Assembly (NCBI GenBank): GCA_001179505.1
Contig: CDMY01000251.1
Coordinates: 46,148-110,147 of the forward strand
From: Vitrella brassicaformis
Taxonomy: Eukaryota; Sar; Vitrellaceae
Direction: 5' to 3'
Length of the DNA: 64,000 nt
Shown here: one piece after another, positions 1 to 11,314 of the stretch
Layout of the letters: every line of letters begins with the position of its first letter
Numbering within the stretch: the stretch's first letter is position 1
Program-made: the position numbers and the translations under genes
Notes under the pieces: generated by a model
Databases searched by the model: none
The model's input: the letters and a program-made list of their open reading frames with translations, nothing else
What the model was told of the DNA's origin: nothing

Positions 1-118
1 GCGTGGCCTGGCGTGGCGTGTGTGGATGGATGGATGGGTGCGCGATGTCTGTGTGTGTGTCTGTGGTCTTTGTGCTTCGTTGCGTTGCGTTGCGTTGCGT
101 CTCGTTGCATTTGGTCAG

Positions 119-1055
119 TCATATGGGGCCCTCTGATAAGGCAATGGCTCCACGAGATCCTCCCACCGGACTGCGACGAACTGTGCAGGTGAGTGACTGA
201 GTGACCCTGTCTCACCCACCCCCAACAGGCAGGCATCTTCCGGCCGGGCCGCGTGCATCCTTGTTTGTTTGTCACTGTCGCTGCTTACCTTACTCACCCA
301 CCCCACCACTGATGTCATCCATCAGGGGCCGAGTGCGGATGCGTGCCACGGGTCTGCCATCGCTGGAGGCGCGTATGCTGCCGCGGGAGGAGGGCAACGT
401 GAGCAAGGCTGACCTGATTGACGCGGCAATGGCGAGCGTGCACATCCCCTTCTTCCTTGACGGGCGGCTGTGCTGTCAAGTGGGCGATGACTTCTACGTG
501 GATGGCGGGCTGCACGTCAGGTGGGTAAAAGGGAGGGAGGGAGGGGAACTGGGACGGTGGTCGATATTCCTGGTTGCCGTCCGTCTTACCTATCGTGGTG
601 TGTGTGTCTGTGTGGGCGAGCAGGCCTTTATACGAAGGGGAGTCGCCGCTCATCTACGTGTCGCCTCCATCCGAGCAGGTGCGTGTCCGCCAGCCACTGA
701 CACACAATCATACATACCGACACGCATAATGCGGTGGGTGGATGGGTTGCAGAAGCTCTGGAACCAGCTGGGGATGCTCAACAAAGCGGGCGTGTGGCGT
801 CTGTTCGAGAAGGGGTACGAACACGCCCAAAGCCAGGACCGGGACGGCCACCTCTCCATCCTCCACAAACACTCACCGCCGACCACTGACTCGTCACCGC
901 CCCCACCACAGCAGCATACCATCAGGCAGCGGGTGGTCGGCGTTGAGCCGATGATGAATGTGACCCGAGCTGCGGGGGCGAAGGGCATGTTAGCAAGCGG
1001 TGGGGGGCTCTCTCTGGCGAGGGAGTACGGCGGGGAGAGGGAGAGGGGTGGTTGA
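119..1055 (+). CDS. Patatin-like phospholipase (3' part, 5' end outside window)
   Basis: This is the C-terminal half of a patatin-like serine acyl hydrolase, a family that cleaves acyl groups from phospholipids or galactolipids. I join four exons: 119-188, 326-520, 624-678 and 753-1055. All junctions are GT-AG and phase-consistent. The first exon gives IWGPLIRQWLHEILPPDCDE, the helix that precedes the patatin beta-strand GRVRMRAT. Next comes the typical segment with ASVHIPFFLDG and YVDGG; the Asp of DGG is the second member of the Ser-Asp catalytic dyad. The nucleophile motif GXSXG must lie upstream of the window. After the domain, the protein continues through KLWNQLGMLNKAGVW and a Ser/Pro-rich tail, ending in Gly/Arg-rich residues. 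The true start is not visible. The family call is firm; the substrate is unknown. Confidence 0.72.
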
Positions 1056-3161
1056 GAAGGGAAGAGGTGTGTAAAGAGAGCGTAGAGGAGGGTGTAGAGT
1101 GAGTGTTGGTCATGTGGTTTTATGCCCCTGCCTGTGGGGTGGGTGGGAGTCATTTCACTCTACAGCAGCTGACTGTCTGATGAGTGTGCGCGGCGCGGTG
1201 GGCTGGGTTGGTTTGTTATGTTTTTAGATGGTCGGGAGCTCACTCATGAGCCACAGCCAGCACCAGAGAGCCTGCCTTCACTCGTGAGCCAGGAAGGAGC
1301 TCTTGCACTGTCTGTGGTTGGCCTGTAGGGTCGACCCCTCCCTCCCTCTACACCGGCCATCCGCATCGCCATGAAAGTGTTGGTGGCGTGGGTGAGTGCT
1401 TGATGCTCTCTTTGTCTGCCATTGAGGGGTTCCAAAGCTATTGCTTACCCTCACTGGCCCTCACTTATTCCGACCTGTGAGGGACGGATGGACGGATGGA
1501 CGGACCTGATGGATGGATGGATGGATGGATGGGCTGGGATGGATTCACTGAAGGGTAATAGCCAACGAATGACCGGTCGATTTTCTTCCTTTATTTCTGT
1601 GTCGTCAGCTGAAAGGAGTCGGTCAGTCGGTCAGTGTCTGAGTGTGTTTGCCCCCAGCCAACTGCCACAAGTGTGTACTAACTGTCTCCCTGCCTGTCTG
1701 GATATCTGTGTCTGTCTGTCTGTGCGACCATCTCTCTCTGTTCCACCCCCCCACCCCCCCCCACGTGTATCCCTCCCCCACCCCCACCCATGCAGACATG
1801 TACATGGTACATGCACGTGCACACACGCGCATACATACAAAAGGTGTCGATGCTGACGGATGAATGGTCTTGCCTGGGGAGGCAGGCAGTGAACGGCACG
1901 AGTGGTGCCTGCCTGCAAGGATGGATGCCTGCTGCTCGCGAGATGAAAAGGGCACACACAGCTCCACTCCACTGGCGAGCAGCCTCCGCTCGTGCATTCT
2001 CTGACTCACTGGCTCAGACGCTAGCCACTGCTGATGGATGGATGGATAAAGACAGGACAGCACAGTTGGTAATGTGTGTGTGAGTGCTCCGACGTGGGGG
2101 GATGGCTTGAATCAAACGAAGAGAAGAAACACCACATGCGCAGCAAAGCGGCGCACTCCATCCATCCATCCAGAAATAACCACAAACCGTGTCACACGCA
2201 CACACACACGCACACACACGTATACAGCATGCACCCAGAGCAAAGGCACCACCGGGAGGCAAGCCAATGCAGCAGAAAAAGGAAACGTTACACACATAAA
2301 GAAAGAAAAACACCACACCCGCAAAGAAAAAGGCAAGGCCACTGCTAGTGCGAGGGCTGCATCATGTCTATCAAGGCCATCGGGTGTAGGGTGGGTAGGC
2401 ACCGAGAGACTCGTGCATCTGTGTGCGTGTGTGGGTCTCTGTGTGTGCGTGTTTGCGCAAAAACCCATCAAGCCACCTAGCCATCCGTCTATCCATTCCG
2501 TTGCCCATGAGCAGCAAAAAACCGGCACAGCACAGCAGCCAAAACACACACAACGTTGGAAGCAGCCAGCCACATACACGCACAGGGGACTAGTGGTGGA
2601 TGTCATGTCAAAATGGCGGGCTCTGAGAGCCGCCCCGTCAGTCAGGATATAATATAAAGCACTCTCACTCACACACAAACTCTCGGTGCACTCTCACTCA
2701 ATCAATTCAATACCAATAGATAGCTGGTATCAATAGATACCTGGTATATCAATTTCTCCCTCCCTCCCTCCCTCCTTGCTTTTGGGTTGGGAGCTCGGGG
2801 CGTTCCCCGACCGCACACCGCACATGACAAGACATGACATGACGCCCTTGGCATGGCAACGCAGCCATCCCATTCAGCCATTAAATACAATACACCACAC
2901 GCGCTCTCTCTCACTATCCCTATCCCCCCCCCTCTCTCTCTCTCTCTATCTCTCTCAGTGTGTGTCGAATTGTGTGCCTCCCCTCCCTTGACCTAAAACT
3001 GCAAACTGACTGCATCTGCATCACTAATCAAGGCATGCATATCCATCGAAGCATCTCATCATGCCACGCATGCACCAAATGAATGAGCCAGCCGTGCAGC
3101 CAGCCAGCCGCAAAAAACGCCAAACGCGACGACCGACGCCCAGGATCGGGCTGAGCATGTG
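1056..3161. other. Convergent intergenic region, simple repeats
   Basis: About 2.1 kb lies between the 3' ends of the patatin-like gene and the HPP gene. It holds (GGAT)n near 1489-1531, C-rich and (CA)n tracts near 1740-1830 and 2195-2222, (CCCT)n near 2756-2775 and (CT)n near 2928-2958. The open frames here consist of repeat-derived Thr/His, Cys/Val or Ser/Leu strings and have no recognisable domain. I see no gene. Confidence 0.6.
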
Positions 3162-5823
3162 TCACCAGAAGAGGGGCCACTTCCGTCTGGGCGAGAGGTT
3201 GTTCATCAGCAGGGCGACGCCGAGCAGCACGATCCACCCGATGAGGAAGGGCGAGACGAAGAACCAGAAGGTGCCGCGGTGTACTGCAGGGGCCGCCTGC
3301 AGGAAGGCGATGGGCGTGCTCGCCGCGGGGGGGCAGGTGATGCCCTGAGCGATAGTGACGACAGACAGACATGCAGGGAGGGAGGCAGGAGAGCGGAATA
3401 AGTGGACGAATGCATCGCGTGTTGCGAGGGGGGACGGTGGTGCTTACAATCTTCGCCATGCCGACGACCGACACCGTCATGCACAAGGTCGCGCCAAGCC
3501 TGATACACAGACACCCACACAAGCTCTTGATGTTTTGACCTCTCTCTATGCGTCCGTCCCCGTGTGCTTATTCCCTGGTTGCATTGCAACCAACCTCCCT
3601 CACCAGAAGGGCAGTATCGGGTAGTGCCAGGGGTGCCCCGACTTGCCGACGTCGGTGATGAAGGAGAAGACGATCGACACGGTGAGCGCGAACAGGGTGG
3701 ACAGGAAGAGAATCCGCGGCTGGCCGAAGGGCGAGGCCGGCGCCACGAAGTAGAGGACCGCCATCGCACCGAATGGTCCGATCAAATGGAACTGAACACA
3801 CGAAGTCGTTGGGAATACACGCTTGTGTCTCTGTGTCTGTGTGTGTGGTTTTGTAACCTACCGAGTCGGGCGAGTCTGAGAAGGCGTAAGTCTGCAGGAG
3901 GGTGAGGATCATGAACGACAGAAAAACTTCCACGGTCGCCAACACACAGTGGCGGTCATCCTGCACGTAGCACCACACACCAAACAACACATGACAGACA
4001 CACCACACCCTCGGAGCAGTCAGTGACACCCACCCACCCACCTCGTCTCGCTCACCAGTGCCTTAGCAGGGTGTCCCTTGGCGCCGCGCCACTTCTTGAA
4101 ATAGGCCCAGGGGTCGTTGATGACCGCCATCAGCCACCGGCGGTCGTACGGCTGCATCCCCGCCTGCGAGTCCTCCACCCCCAGGCGCATCATCTCACCC
4201 TCCTTGGCGGCGAGTGCCTTGAGTCCCCCAGCCCGGAAGTGCTCCTGCAGTTTGCGCCATCCGTGGTGCACCACGACCATCCGATGGCGGGCGAGGGCCC
4301 CCTTGGCACCGCACTTGCGCAGGTCCCACTGCACCACCTTGAGCGCTGCCTTGAGGTAGGCGTCGAACAGCGGACCTTTCATCCCCGGCACGTCGCTGTC
4401 AACCTGATCAGTAATTGCACCCAGGGAGGGAGGGATGGTGCGGTGTGGTGTGGTGTGGTGTGGTGTGGTCCCACCGTCCACATGTGCACGTACATACCCG
4501 TTGCTCCCTGCGTGTGTAGACGACGAACACGGCGATGAGCTCCCGTGTGTCGGTCAACATCAACGTGCTGCGGCGCCGCGTCAGCACCATCGACTGCGCT
4601 ACGTTGCCGATAGACGCCCTTCCGCCGTGCCGATGCTGCAGCAGAGAACTCGCCGCAGCCATCTCACCTGCGGTGACGCCACACACACACACACATAGTT
4701 AAACACATGGGAATGTTTGCTTGTCCCGTGTGTGTGTGTGCGGCGTGTGTGTGTGACTGACTGACTTTGCACGGCAGCTGCAGCGCTTTCCGAGGGGACG
4801 GTGCCGGACCTGGCGCGGGGAGGGCGAGGTGGTGGTCGCTGGGGTCGTTGCGGCCGCTGCCTGATGCCGCCTGCGGTCATGGCGAAGATGGGTATCGCGC
4901 ACGAGGTGTGGAACAGCTCCCTCGCCGGCGCATCCAGCGGCGTGGAAGGGTTCTCGGGGTCGTCAAACACCTGACAGACATGACGCACACACACACACAA
5001 CGCAACACATGGGTGTGGTGTGGTGTGTGAGAGGTGTTTTGGTTTAGTAAGTGTGGTGCCGTGCCGCGCACCCCCCCACTCACCTGGTCGAGGACGTTCC
5101 ACTCTGTTTCTCCCTCCTGCCACGCGCGGCCAGCCAAACCCACACCGGGAGACAGCCTACACACATGGCACACACGACACACACACACAGCCCAATGCCC
5201 ATGTACAAACTAGCTGGGCTGGCCGACCGCATCTCATCTCGCTTACGTGATGTTCTTCTCGCTGGGCAATTTGGCGAATGCCTGGAGCTTCTCGACGTCG
5301 TCCCCCGCGCCCGTGTTGGGCCGCATCACCCCGTCCACACGCGAGAGCGACGCCATTCCGTCGTTGGGCGTCCACATCTCACCGTACACGAACCCGCTGT
5401 CAACCAAATCCTCAAGGTGCCTGCGCAAACAACGCTGCACGGCCGACAGATCCTCGGCGGCCAACGCCTGCACACACGCCACACACACGTGTGACACACC
5501 CAACCAGGATGACGCCATTGCAATCCTGCCTACGCACCTTCCTCTCCCACACGTACCTGCAGTCTGGTGGAGTAGCTGTCGTCGATAGCGGGGCTGTCTG
5601 GGGGCACGGCGCCGTGGATGACGTTGTACGCATCGCCCACTGTGGTGGCGCATCGTCTCAGGGGAACGCCGTCGATACCGGGCTCGAGATGGTCACGGTG
5701 CTCACGCCGGGAGGGTGTCAGCGCCCCACCGCTGGCGGCAGATGAGTCGCTGTCGAGCAGCAGGGGGGTCTCCAGGCTTGCCAGTGAGCCCGAATGGCTG
5801 AAGGGGTACATGACGCCCGCCAT
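3162..5823 (-). CDS. HPP-family integral membrane protein with a long N-terminal region
   Basis: The C-terminal part is an HPP transmembrane domain, a family that includes plastid-envelope nitrite transporters in plants and algae. Diagnostic pieces in order are GPFGAMAVLYFVAPASPFGQ, a membrane helix (FALTVSIVFSFITDVG), LGATLCMTVSVVGMAKI, GITCPPAASTPIAFL (the position of the HPP signature, here CPP), and a last helix ending ALLMNNLSPRRKWPLFW before the TGA at 3162. Upstream, roughly 300 residues over several exons are not part of the usual domain. They include a Ser-rich start (MAGVMYPFSHSGS, ATG at 5823), a polar segment with VDSGFVYGEMW and a basic segment with KVVQWDLRKCGAKG. The junction KI|GITCPP (donor gtaagc, acceptor cag) was checked for phase. 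It diverges from the OST5 gene across 165 bp. Nitrite transport is possible but not shown. Confidence 0.75.
4439..4469. repeat. (GGTGT)n microsatellite in an HPP-gene intron
   Basis: About six copies of GGTGT lie in an intron of the HPP-family gene. The same pentamer family recurs near 24285-24317 (in ALG3) and near 43545-43563 (in CCT6). Confidence 0.8.
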
Positions 5824-5988
5824 GATAGATGCGTCACTTTCAAAGCTTCTGCAGGTGGCCTGCGTCCCACGCTCTCTCTCAACGACGTCAAAACCGCTAT
5901 CTCTCTCGCCTCCCACCCTCTTCCCTCTGCAAGTCTAGCTCGCGAGGACCAGGAAGGCAAGTTTCTCTGAGATCCTGTGCAGCGAGAG
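5824..5988. promoter_or_regulatory. Divergent promoter region, HPP gene / OST5 gene
   Basis: The two start codons are separated by 165 bp, so this spacer must hold both 5' UTRs and the promoters. It carries AGCTCGC at 5937-5943, the core of the motif shared by several other divergent spacers, 46-52 bp from the OST5 ATG. No TATA box is obvious. The promoter role is inferred from the arrangement. Confidence 0.5.
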
Positions 5989-6439
5989 ATGGTGAGTGAG
6001 ATCAAGCCGTTCAGCCCTCTGGTTCACATCTCCCAGTTTGGCAATCTCGCGTGGACGCTGCTCCTCGTCGGCGCCTTGCTCGCGGCCTGGTTCTTCATGT
6101 AAGTGACACGCAGAGGCGCCCAGAGATGAGCACACGCGAGACGGAAGATCGATCAGCATGCTTGTCGTGTTTGTACGTGCCCTGCCTTCCCTTGTGTTGT
6201 GTGGTCATTTCAGCTACGAGGTGACAACAGGCAAGTTCGAGCGCAGCCTGCTGAAAGAGCTGGTCATCGCCCTGTTGTCGTCCGTCTTCCTCGGTCAGTC
6301 AGTCAGTCGGCAGACAGACACGGGCACACAGCAGGGAGCAGCCCATCTCTGAATGTCTGTCTGTCTGTGTGTATGTGTGTATGTGTGTGCAGGTATCGGT
6401 GGCATGTTCCTCTTGCTGTCCATCGGTCTCTACTTCTGA
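5989..6439 (+). CDS. OST5: Oligosaccharyltransferase subunit TMEM258/OST5
   Basis: A small two-helix membrane protein of the ER oligosaccharyltransferase, which transfers the glycan from dolichol to Asn residues. Exons 5989-6098, 6214-6293 and 6393-6439 total 237 bases and encode 78 residues, against 79 in human TMEM258. Family landmarks are all present: FSPLVHISQFGNLAW at the lumenal start, helix 1 (LLLVGALLAAWFF), the invariant loop IYEVT, KELVIALLSSVFLG, and helix 2 closing with FLLLSIGLYF and a stop. Both junctions restore conserved codons (FFI|YEVT and FLG|IGG). The last intron ends in the TG-rich acceptor typical of this window. The start sequence ATGGTGAGTGAG itself resembles a splice donor, but the length match supports this start. 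Confidence 0.93.
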
Positions 6440-6525
6440 CTGGCCAACAGACCCACTACCTACAGTCAAGCAAACAAACAAACAAAGCAGCCGTCAGCCC
6501 CTCCCCTCCCCCCCCCATCCCATCC

Positions 6526-7457
6526 ATGGCGTCAAGTTTATCTGTCGAGTGCGTCCATCATCTGTTGGGGTTTGTGGATTGCGGCAAGACCCTCACGGTG
6601 TGCGAGCGTGTGGCCACCTTGTGGCGCCAGGCTATACACCTCGCCGACCAGCAGCTGTGGAGGCATATGTGTGACCGTCACAACATATGGCAGACCGGCA
6701 CTCGGTCAGTGAGCTCCCCATCGACGCGCGAGCAGTCGCAGACGTCGTCTCTGTGTGTCTATGTGTGTGTTTTGTGTGTCAGATCTCGTGGCCGGCTGCC
6801 GTGGAAGACTCTGTACAAGCAGCGGCTGTGCCTCGAGTGCTGCCAACCTGCCGCTGTCATACTCAATGGAGAAAAACGTAAGGCAACCAGCCGGTGAGGT
6901 GTGTGTCATGTGACGGCATGTTTGTATGGTGTCGTGTCGCGCGGCTGCAGGCAGCTTGTTTCCCACATTTCCCCTGTGTTACGCGTGTCTGAAGGTGGGA
7001 GGAGGGCGGAGGGGGGAGGGGGGACACACACACACACAGACTCGCCCACTCATCACATGATCCATGTCATCTGTCGGTGTCGTGTTGTCCATCCGTCTGT
7101 TCGTCTGTCGGGCTGGCAGACCAATCCGAAGAACAAGGACTCCTTCCCTCGCGTCAACAGAAACCTCCACGGCACTGACGACCTACTCCACTTCAAGGTA
7201 GCCACGACACTCCTACACGCACTCCAACACGCAACCATTGATGCCTCGTCTGTGTGTGTGTGTGCATTCAGCTGGTACTGGAGAACTATCAAAACGACAT
7301 AGTGACGGAGCGGAAGCAGAAGGCCAAGAAGCGTGCCGCTGCTGCTGCCGTCGCCGGTGGTGGTGGCGCAGGTCGTGGTGGGGGCGTCACACGCGGCCGT
7401 GGTGGCCGGGGTAGGGGGAGAGGTGGGGGTGGCACGTACATCACGTGGAGGGTGTAG
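6526..7457 (+). CDS. F-box protein with four-cysteine motif and RGG tail
   Basis: An F-box-like segment lies at residues ~5-50 (SVECVHHLLGFVDCGKTL through VATLWRQAIH and QLWRHMC), the module that docks substrate receptors onto SKP1 in SCF ubiquitin ligases. Exon 2 gives LPWKTLYKQRLCLECCQ and exon 3 gives PTFPLCYACLK, so a CxxC...CxxC pair, possibly a zinc knuckle, is created across an intron. Later exons encode KDSFPRVNRNLHGTDDLL, then LVLENYQNDIVTERKQKAKK, an alanine run and a Gly/Arg-rich tail of RGG type that ends in TYITWRV. RGG tails often bind RNA. The ATG at 6526 lies only 86 bp after the OST5 stop, on the same strand. The F-box call rests on pattern, the zinc knuckle is inference, and the substrate is unknown. 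Confidence 0.68.
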
Positions 7458-8189
7458 CTAGCGTCAATGGTCATGTGTGTCCGTCCGGATGGGCGTGGCC
7501 TCTTTTCTCTTGTGTGTGGGTCGTTTGCATTGCATCTGTCTGGGTCGTGTCTGTCGAGTTGTGGTCCCTCTCTTGTGCATCACGCGCCGAGGAGGGACCA
7601 TTGTCAGAATCACGCGACGAGGACGGTCTGACGATGGTCGGTCCCTCCTCGTAGCGTGGTGGATTGGCAGGGCGGCGAAGCACATCCGACACGTGGCAAC
7701 GATGAGTGACGGCGTGATGCGGTGGGTGAATGTGCACGATGGATAACATCTGGGCGCGACGGGAGTCTCTCTCCTCGTGTGGATGAGTGCCTGGTGTCCG
7801 GTTGCACGTGTGAGTGTGTATGTGGTGTGGTGTGGACGCCATGTGGTGTAGGTTTCTCCCGCAATGTTCGTAAGCATTGTGCGGCAGACCTGCACCGCAG
7901 AGAGGGCTTCCACAGCACAGCACACACACATCACCAGGTGCACGGAGCACACTGGTGTGAGTGAATTAGCCAGCTCTCAGCGATGGGGCCGACAAATTGT
8001 GTTCTGTGGACACTGCACGTTTGCCATCGTGTTGCTATGGATGATCGTCCTTTCTCCCCGCCCCCTTTCACCGCCTACACATGCTCCCTCATTATGTGTG
8101 CCTGAACAGACCTGATTGTGTGAGGCTCACACACACAATGAGCACTGACAAGGCACGAGACATGAGCCGCGGTGTGAGGTGTCTGTTAG
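7458..8189. other. Convergent intergenic region
   Basis: This 0.73-kb spacer lies between the 3' ends of the F-box gene and the coiled-coil gene. It contains a near-repeat of CATCACGCGMSGAGGA-like text near 7580-7625 and short (CA)n and (TG)n tracts. I see no convincing coding sequence or RNA gene. Confidence 0.5.
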
Positions 8190-10220
8190 TCAGGCCGGCT
8201 CATATCCCATGTCAGCCTCGTCCTCAGCGCCCTCGGGCCAGGCCCAGTCGCTCTCATCTCTGTCGCCCATCAGCTGACACACACACACACACGTTTCCGC
8301 ACGGACGGAAGTGCTGAGAGTGCATGCGCGCCTCACTTTCTGTTTGAGGAGCTGTGTCTGTATGGCGTATTTGGCCGTGTAGTAGTCCCTCTTGGCTGCA
8401 GTGCGCTCCGCCTGCGCCACACAGACATTCACTGGAGCATATGTGTAAGTATGTATGTCTCGGCTGGCATTGTGGTGTGGGTACTATGGCTTGGTTGATA
8501 TCAGCCTCAAGCTTGGCAGCCGTCTTTGCCAGCTGGTCCTCGCCCTCCTGCCACTGGCCGTACTCGCTGCATTCATTGCATGGCGACACAGAGACATACA
8601 CATCAATCGGCGCCTCCCTCCCCCTGTGTCTCACCCACCGTTCCGCATCATCGACTGCTCTCTGCGCCTCGGCCTTCTTCTCTTCCAGCCCCTTCATAGC
8701 ACTCGACACCCTACCCACTGCGTGCTGACGAGCCAAGACACACAAATTGGTGCCGAGTGCGTGTATGTCTGTGTCTCCGCACCTCTTTGGCCTTCTCGAC
8801 CTCGTCGATCTCGGCTGACCTGATTGAGGTGAGGCATGCATGGCATGGAGGGAGGCATTCAAAGAAGGGCCTGGCCTGTCTGGTTGTCTCTCTGTCTGTC
8901 GGTCTTACTGTATGTCGCGATATTTCTTGAGGGACGCGTTAGCAAGGGCCTCCTGCTCACGCCTTCTCTGAGCATCCACCAAACCAACAGAGCATCCAGC
9001 CGGTTTCAAAGGTTGGTCAGTTCGCGTATGCGCTAAGTATGTTTCTTGCCTGTAGTCTCCTCTGGTACCCGCTGAGGCGGGCGAGGGCTGACCCATACTG
9101 CTGGTTGACCGACTCAAACTGACCACACCACAAACATGGAGGGAAGTGGCTTATTCTCATCACGTGTTAGGCTTTAATTGAGGTTACTTTTTCGCGTGCT
9201 TGTTTGTACGCGTTCTTGGCTTCCTTGAACGATTTCTGCGCCTCGCTCAGTCTGTCCCATGCCTCCTTCATCGCTGTCGACGACTGCACATATGCACACG
9301 CACAGAGGAGGCGAGCGTCTGCTCGTGCCGTGGTCCTTTCCTTTGCCCCACTAGGTCCTTCTTGTGCATGGCATCTCTCGCCGCCTCGTGGTAGTGTCTC
9401 GCTGCCTCTGCATCAGAACAATTCCCATGAAATTGTGTTTAGGTGTGTGTCTTCTCTCGATCAGCGTACGTTTCAAAGCGTCGACTGTGAAGAGGTACTT
9501 CTGTACCTCTTTGGCCGTGTCGGCATGCATCATCTGAGCATGCTGCGAGAAACAGGCCAGCCAGAGGAGCCGATTCATGCGTGTGGATACCAGGTCTACA
9601 TACTTACGTACTTTGATTTTGGTTGACATGGCTTGGTGGACGCGGTCCTTCAGATCTGGGGGCGCGCCATGCCACAGTGATAGCTATGCATAGCTATTCA
9701 GCGATCTTGCGGCCAGCTTACGTGCGATGCGGGCCTCCACGTTAGCCTTCTTGCCCGCCAAGCGATGGATCTCGCCTGCAAAACCACTGACGCATTGTTG
9801 TCTTGCTCATCGATGAGTGTCTTCTCTGACCACCAAGTGCTCTGATGTTGTCCTGTTCGACGACCTTCTGATGCATTATGGACGCCACCTGTGCAGCCAA
9901 CACGCACGACACGACCATGAAGAGATCTCATTGATGCAGGGCGGTCGGCAGCTGCCTACATACGTCCTGTAGGTGTTGGTGGGCCTCATCCACAGCCACG
10001 CTCAGCTGGTAACGGAGCTCCTGTACGGGTACGTATACAAGATTCACGAATTGATCCACGTGCACTGCATAGCCATCGGACGCATCTCGATCACCTCTTC
10101 TTTCTGGTCCGCTACATGGTATCGGTCCGCAGGTGCCTGAAGGGGATCCGGTGCCCTGGTGCTGAGTCCCTTAGCAACGGCCATCCACAAGCTGCACGCG
10201 AGGAGCGCCAACCAATCCAT
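8190..10220 (-). CDS. Secreted coiled-coil protein
   Basis: This gene has at least a dozen small exons on the minus strand. The ATG at 10220 gives MDWLALLACSLWMAVAKGLS, a clear signal peptide, and the longer frame reading in from upstream has only a TTG. Downstream exons are almost wholly charged and helical: ELRYQLSVAVDEAHQHLQD, HQKVVEQDN, GKKANVEARIA, DTAKEVQKYLFTVDALK, EAWDRLSEAQKSFKEAKNAY, GLEEKKAEAQRAVDDAE, EGEDQLAKTAAKLEADIN and KRDYYTAKYAIQTQLLKQK. The acidic tail (EGAEDEADMGYEPA) stops at 8190. The heptad pattern suggests an extended rod in the secretory pathway or in a membrane-bound compartment. I do not recognise a family. The gene is head-to-head with the CEP164-like gene across only 75 bp. 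Individual exon limits are approximate. Confidence 0.6.
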
Positions 10221-10295
10221 TGCCTCCAACAATTCCAGATCACAGCTTTGGGGCCACGCGGGGACAGTTACCTCCGTTCGGTTCCGTTCTCGAGA
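10221..10295. promoter_or_regulatory. Very short divergent promoter region (75 bp)
   Basis: Only 75 bp separate the ATG of the secreted coiled-coil gene from the ATG of the WW-domain gene, the shortest head-to-head spacer here. The TGCGAGCTT motif is absent; CAGCTTTGGGG is the nearest resemblance. Transcription start sites could lie within the opposite coding region. Confidence 0.4.
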
Positions 10296-11281
10296 ATGCC
10301 CATATTCGGCAGAAAGAAGCAGGATGGCAAGGCCAGCGACAGTCCTGCTGCCGCCAGCCGCAGCCCCCTGCGAGTCAGCGACCAGAAAGGCACAGAGAGC
10401 CCGTCCTCAGCTGTGGCGTCGACCAAGTCCACAACAGTCAACGACTTCGTCAGCAAGGCCAAGCAGGGCGGCATCAGGCCGAGTGGACCTGAGCTAGTTG
10501 CGTACGCAAGGTGCCTGCGGGAAGGCTGAGCACACTGTACTTGCTTGGGCCATGGTGTGTGTTGAGTGTGTGTGTGGTGGAATGGCGCAGGTATCTGGGT
10601 ATCGACGCCGTGACCGATGCCGACCTGATGTGGATAGCAGAGGAGTGCCTCAAAGCACCGCTACCACCAGGTGACAGACAAATGGGACAAAACGGGCGCG
10701 TGTGTGTGTATTGAATGTGGCCCGTTGGGCGAATGACGTCGCGCAGACTACACGGAGCATTTTGACAGCAATGACCGGATCTTCTATTACAACGCCACCA
10801 CGCGCACCAGCACCTGGATCCACCCACTGGAAAGCCTCTACAGAGACACATACAAGGAGATCAGGACCTTCAGAAACCAAACAGAAATGACCGCACAAGA
10901 ACAGTACGCAAACCAACATGAGATCGATCGCCTGTGAGACGCCCGCACTGCGTGTATACGAGGGCCTCTGTGTGTTGTGTGTGGTCGCAGGCTGGACAAG
11001 CTCTATGAGCTTCGGGATCAGGTGGCCAAGTGTGAGCGGCAGGTGCAGCGTGCGATGAAGGAGTGGGGGGAGCACACCGACAGCGGCGGACAGCTCTTCT
11101 ACTACAACAAACGGGACGGCAAGAGCTACTGGACTGACCCCAGGCCGCCCAAATTCGCCCTTTACGCCCTCAAACAAAAGACACTCAAGATATGCGCACA
11201 ACATGCAGGTCAGGTAGTCACAAAATTCAAAAACATCCACACTCTCCCAGCACATGTAGCACCCCCTCTCTCCCTCTCTCC

Positions 11282-11314
<33 letters not shown>

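Noticed and set aside
1622-2680. Several overlapping open frames of 90-190 residues
   Set aside because: They encode repeat products (Thr-His, Cys-Val, Gly) from microsatellites on both strands and have no splice or domain support.
10221-10232. Start at 10232 for the secreted coiled-coil protein
   Set aside because: The codon there is TTG; the first ATG is at 10220 and gives an intact signal peptide.
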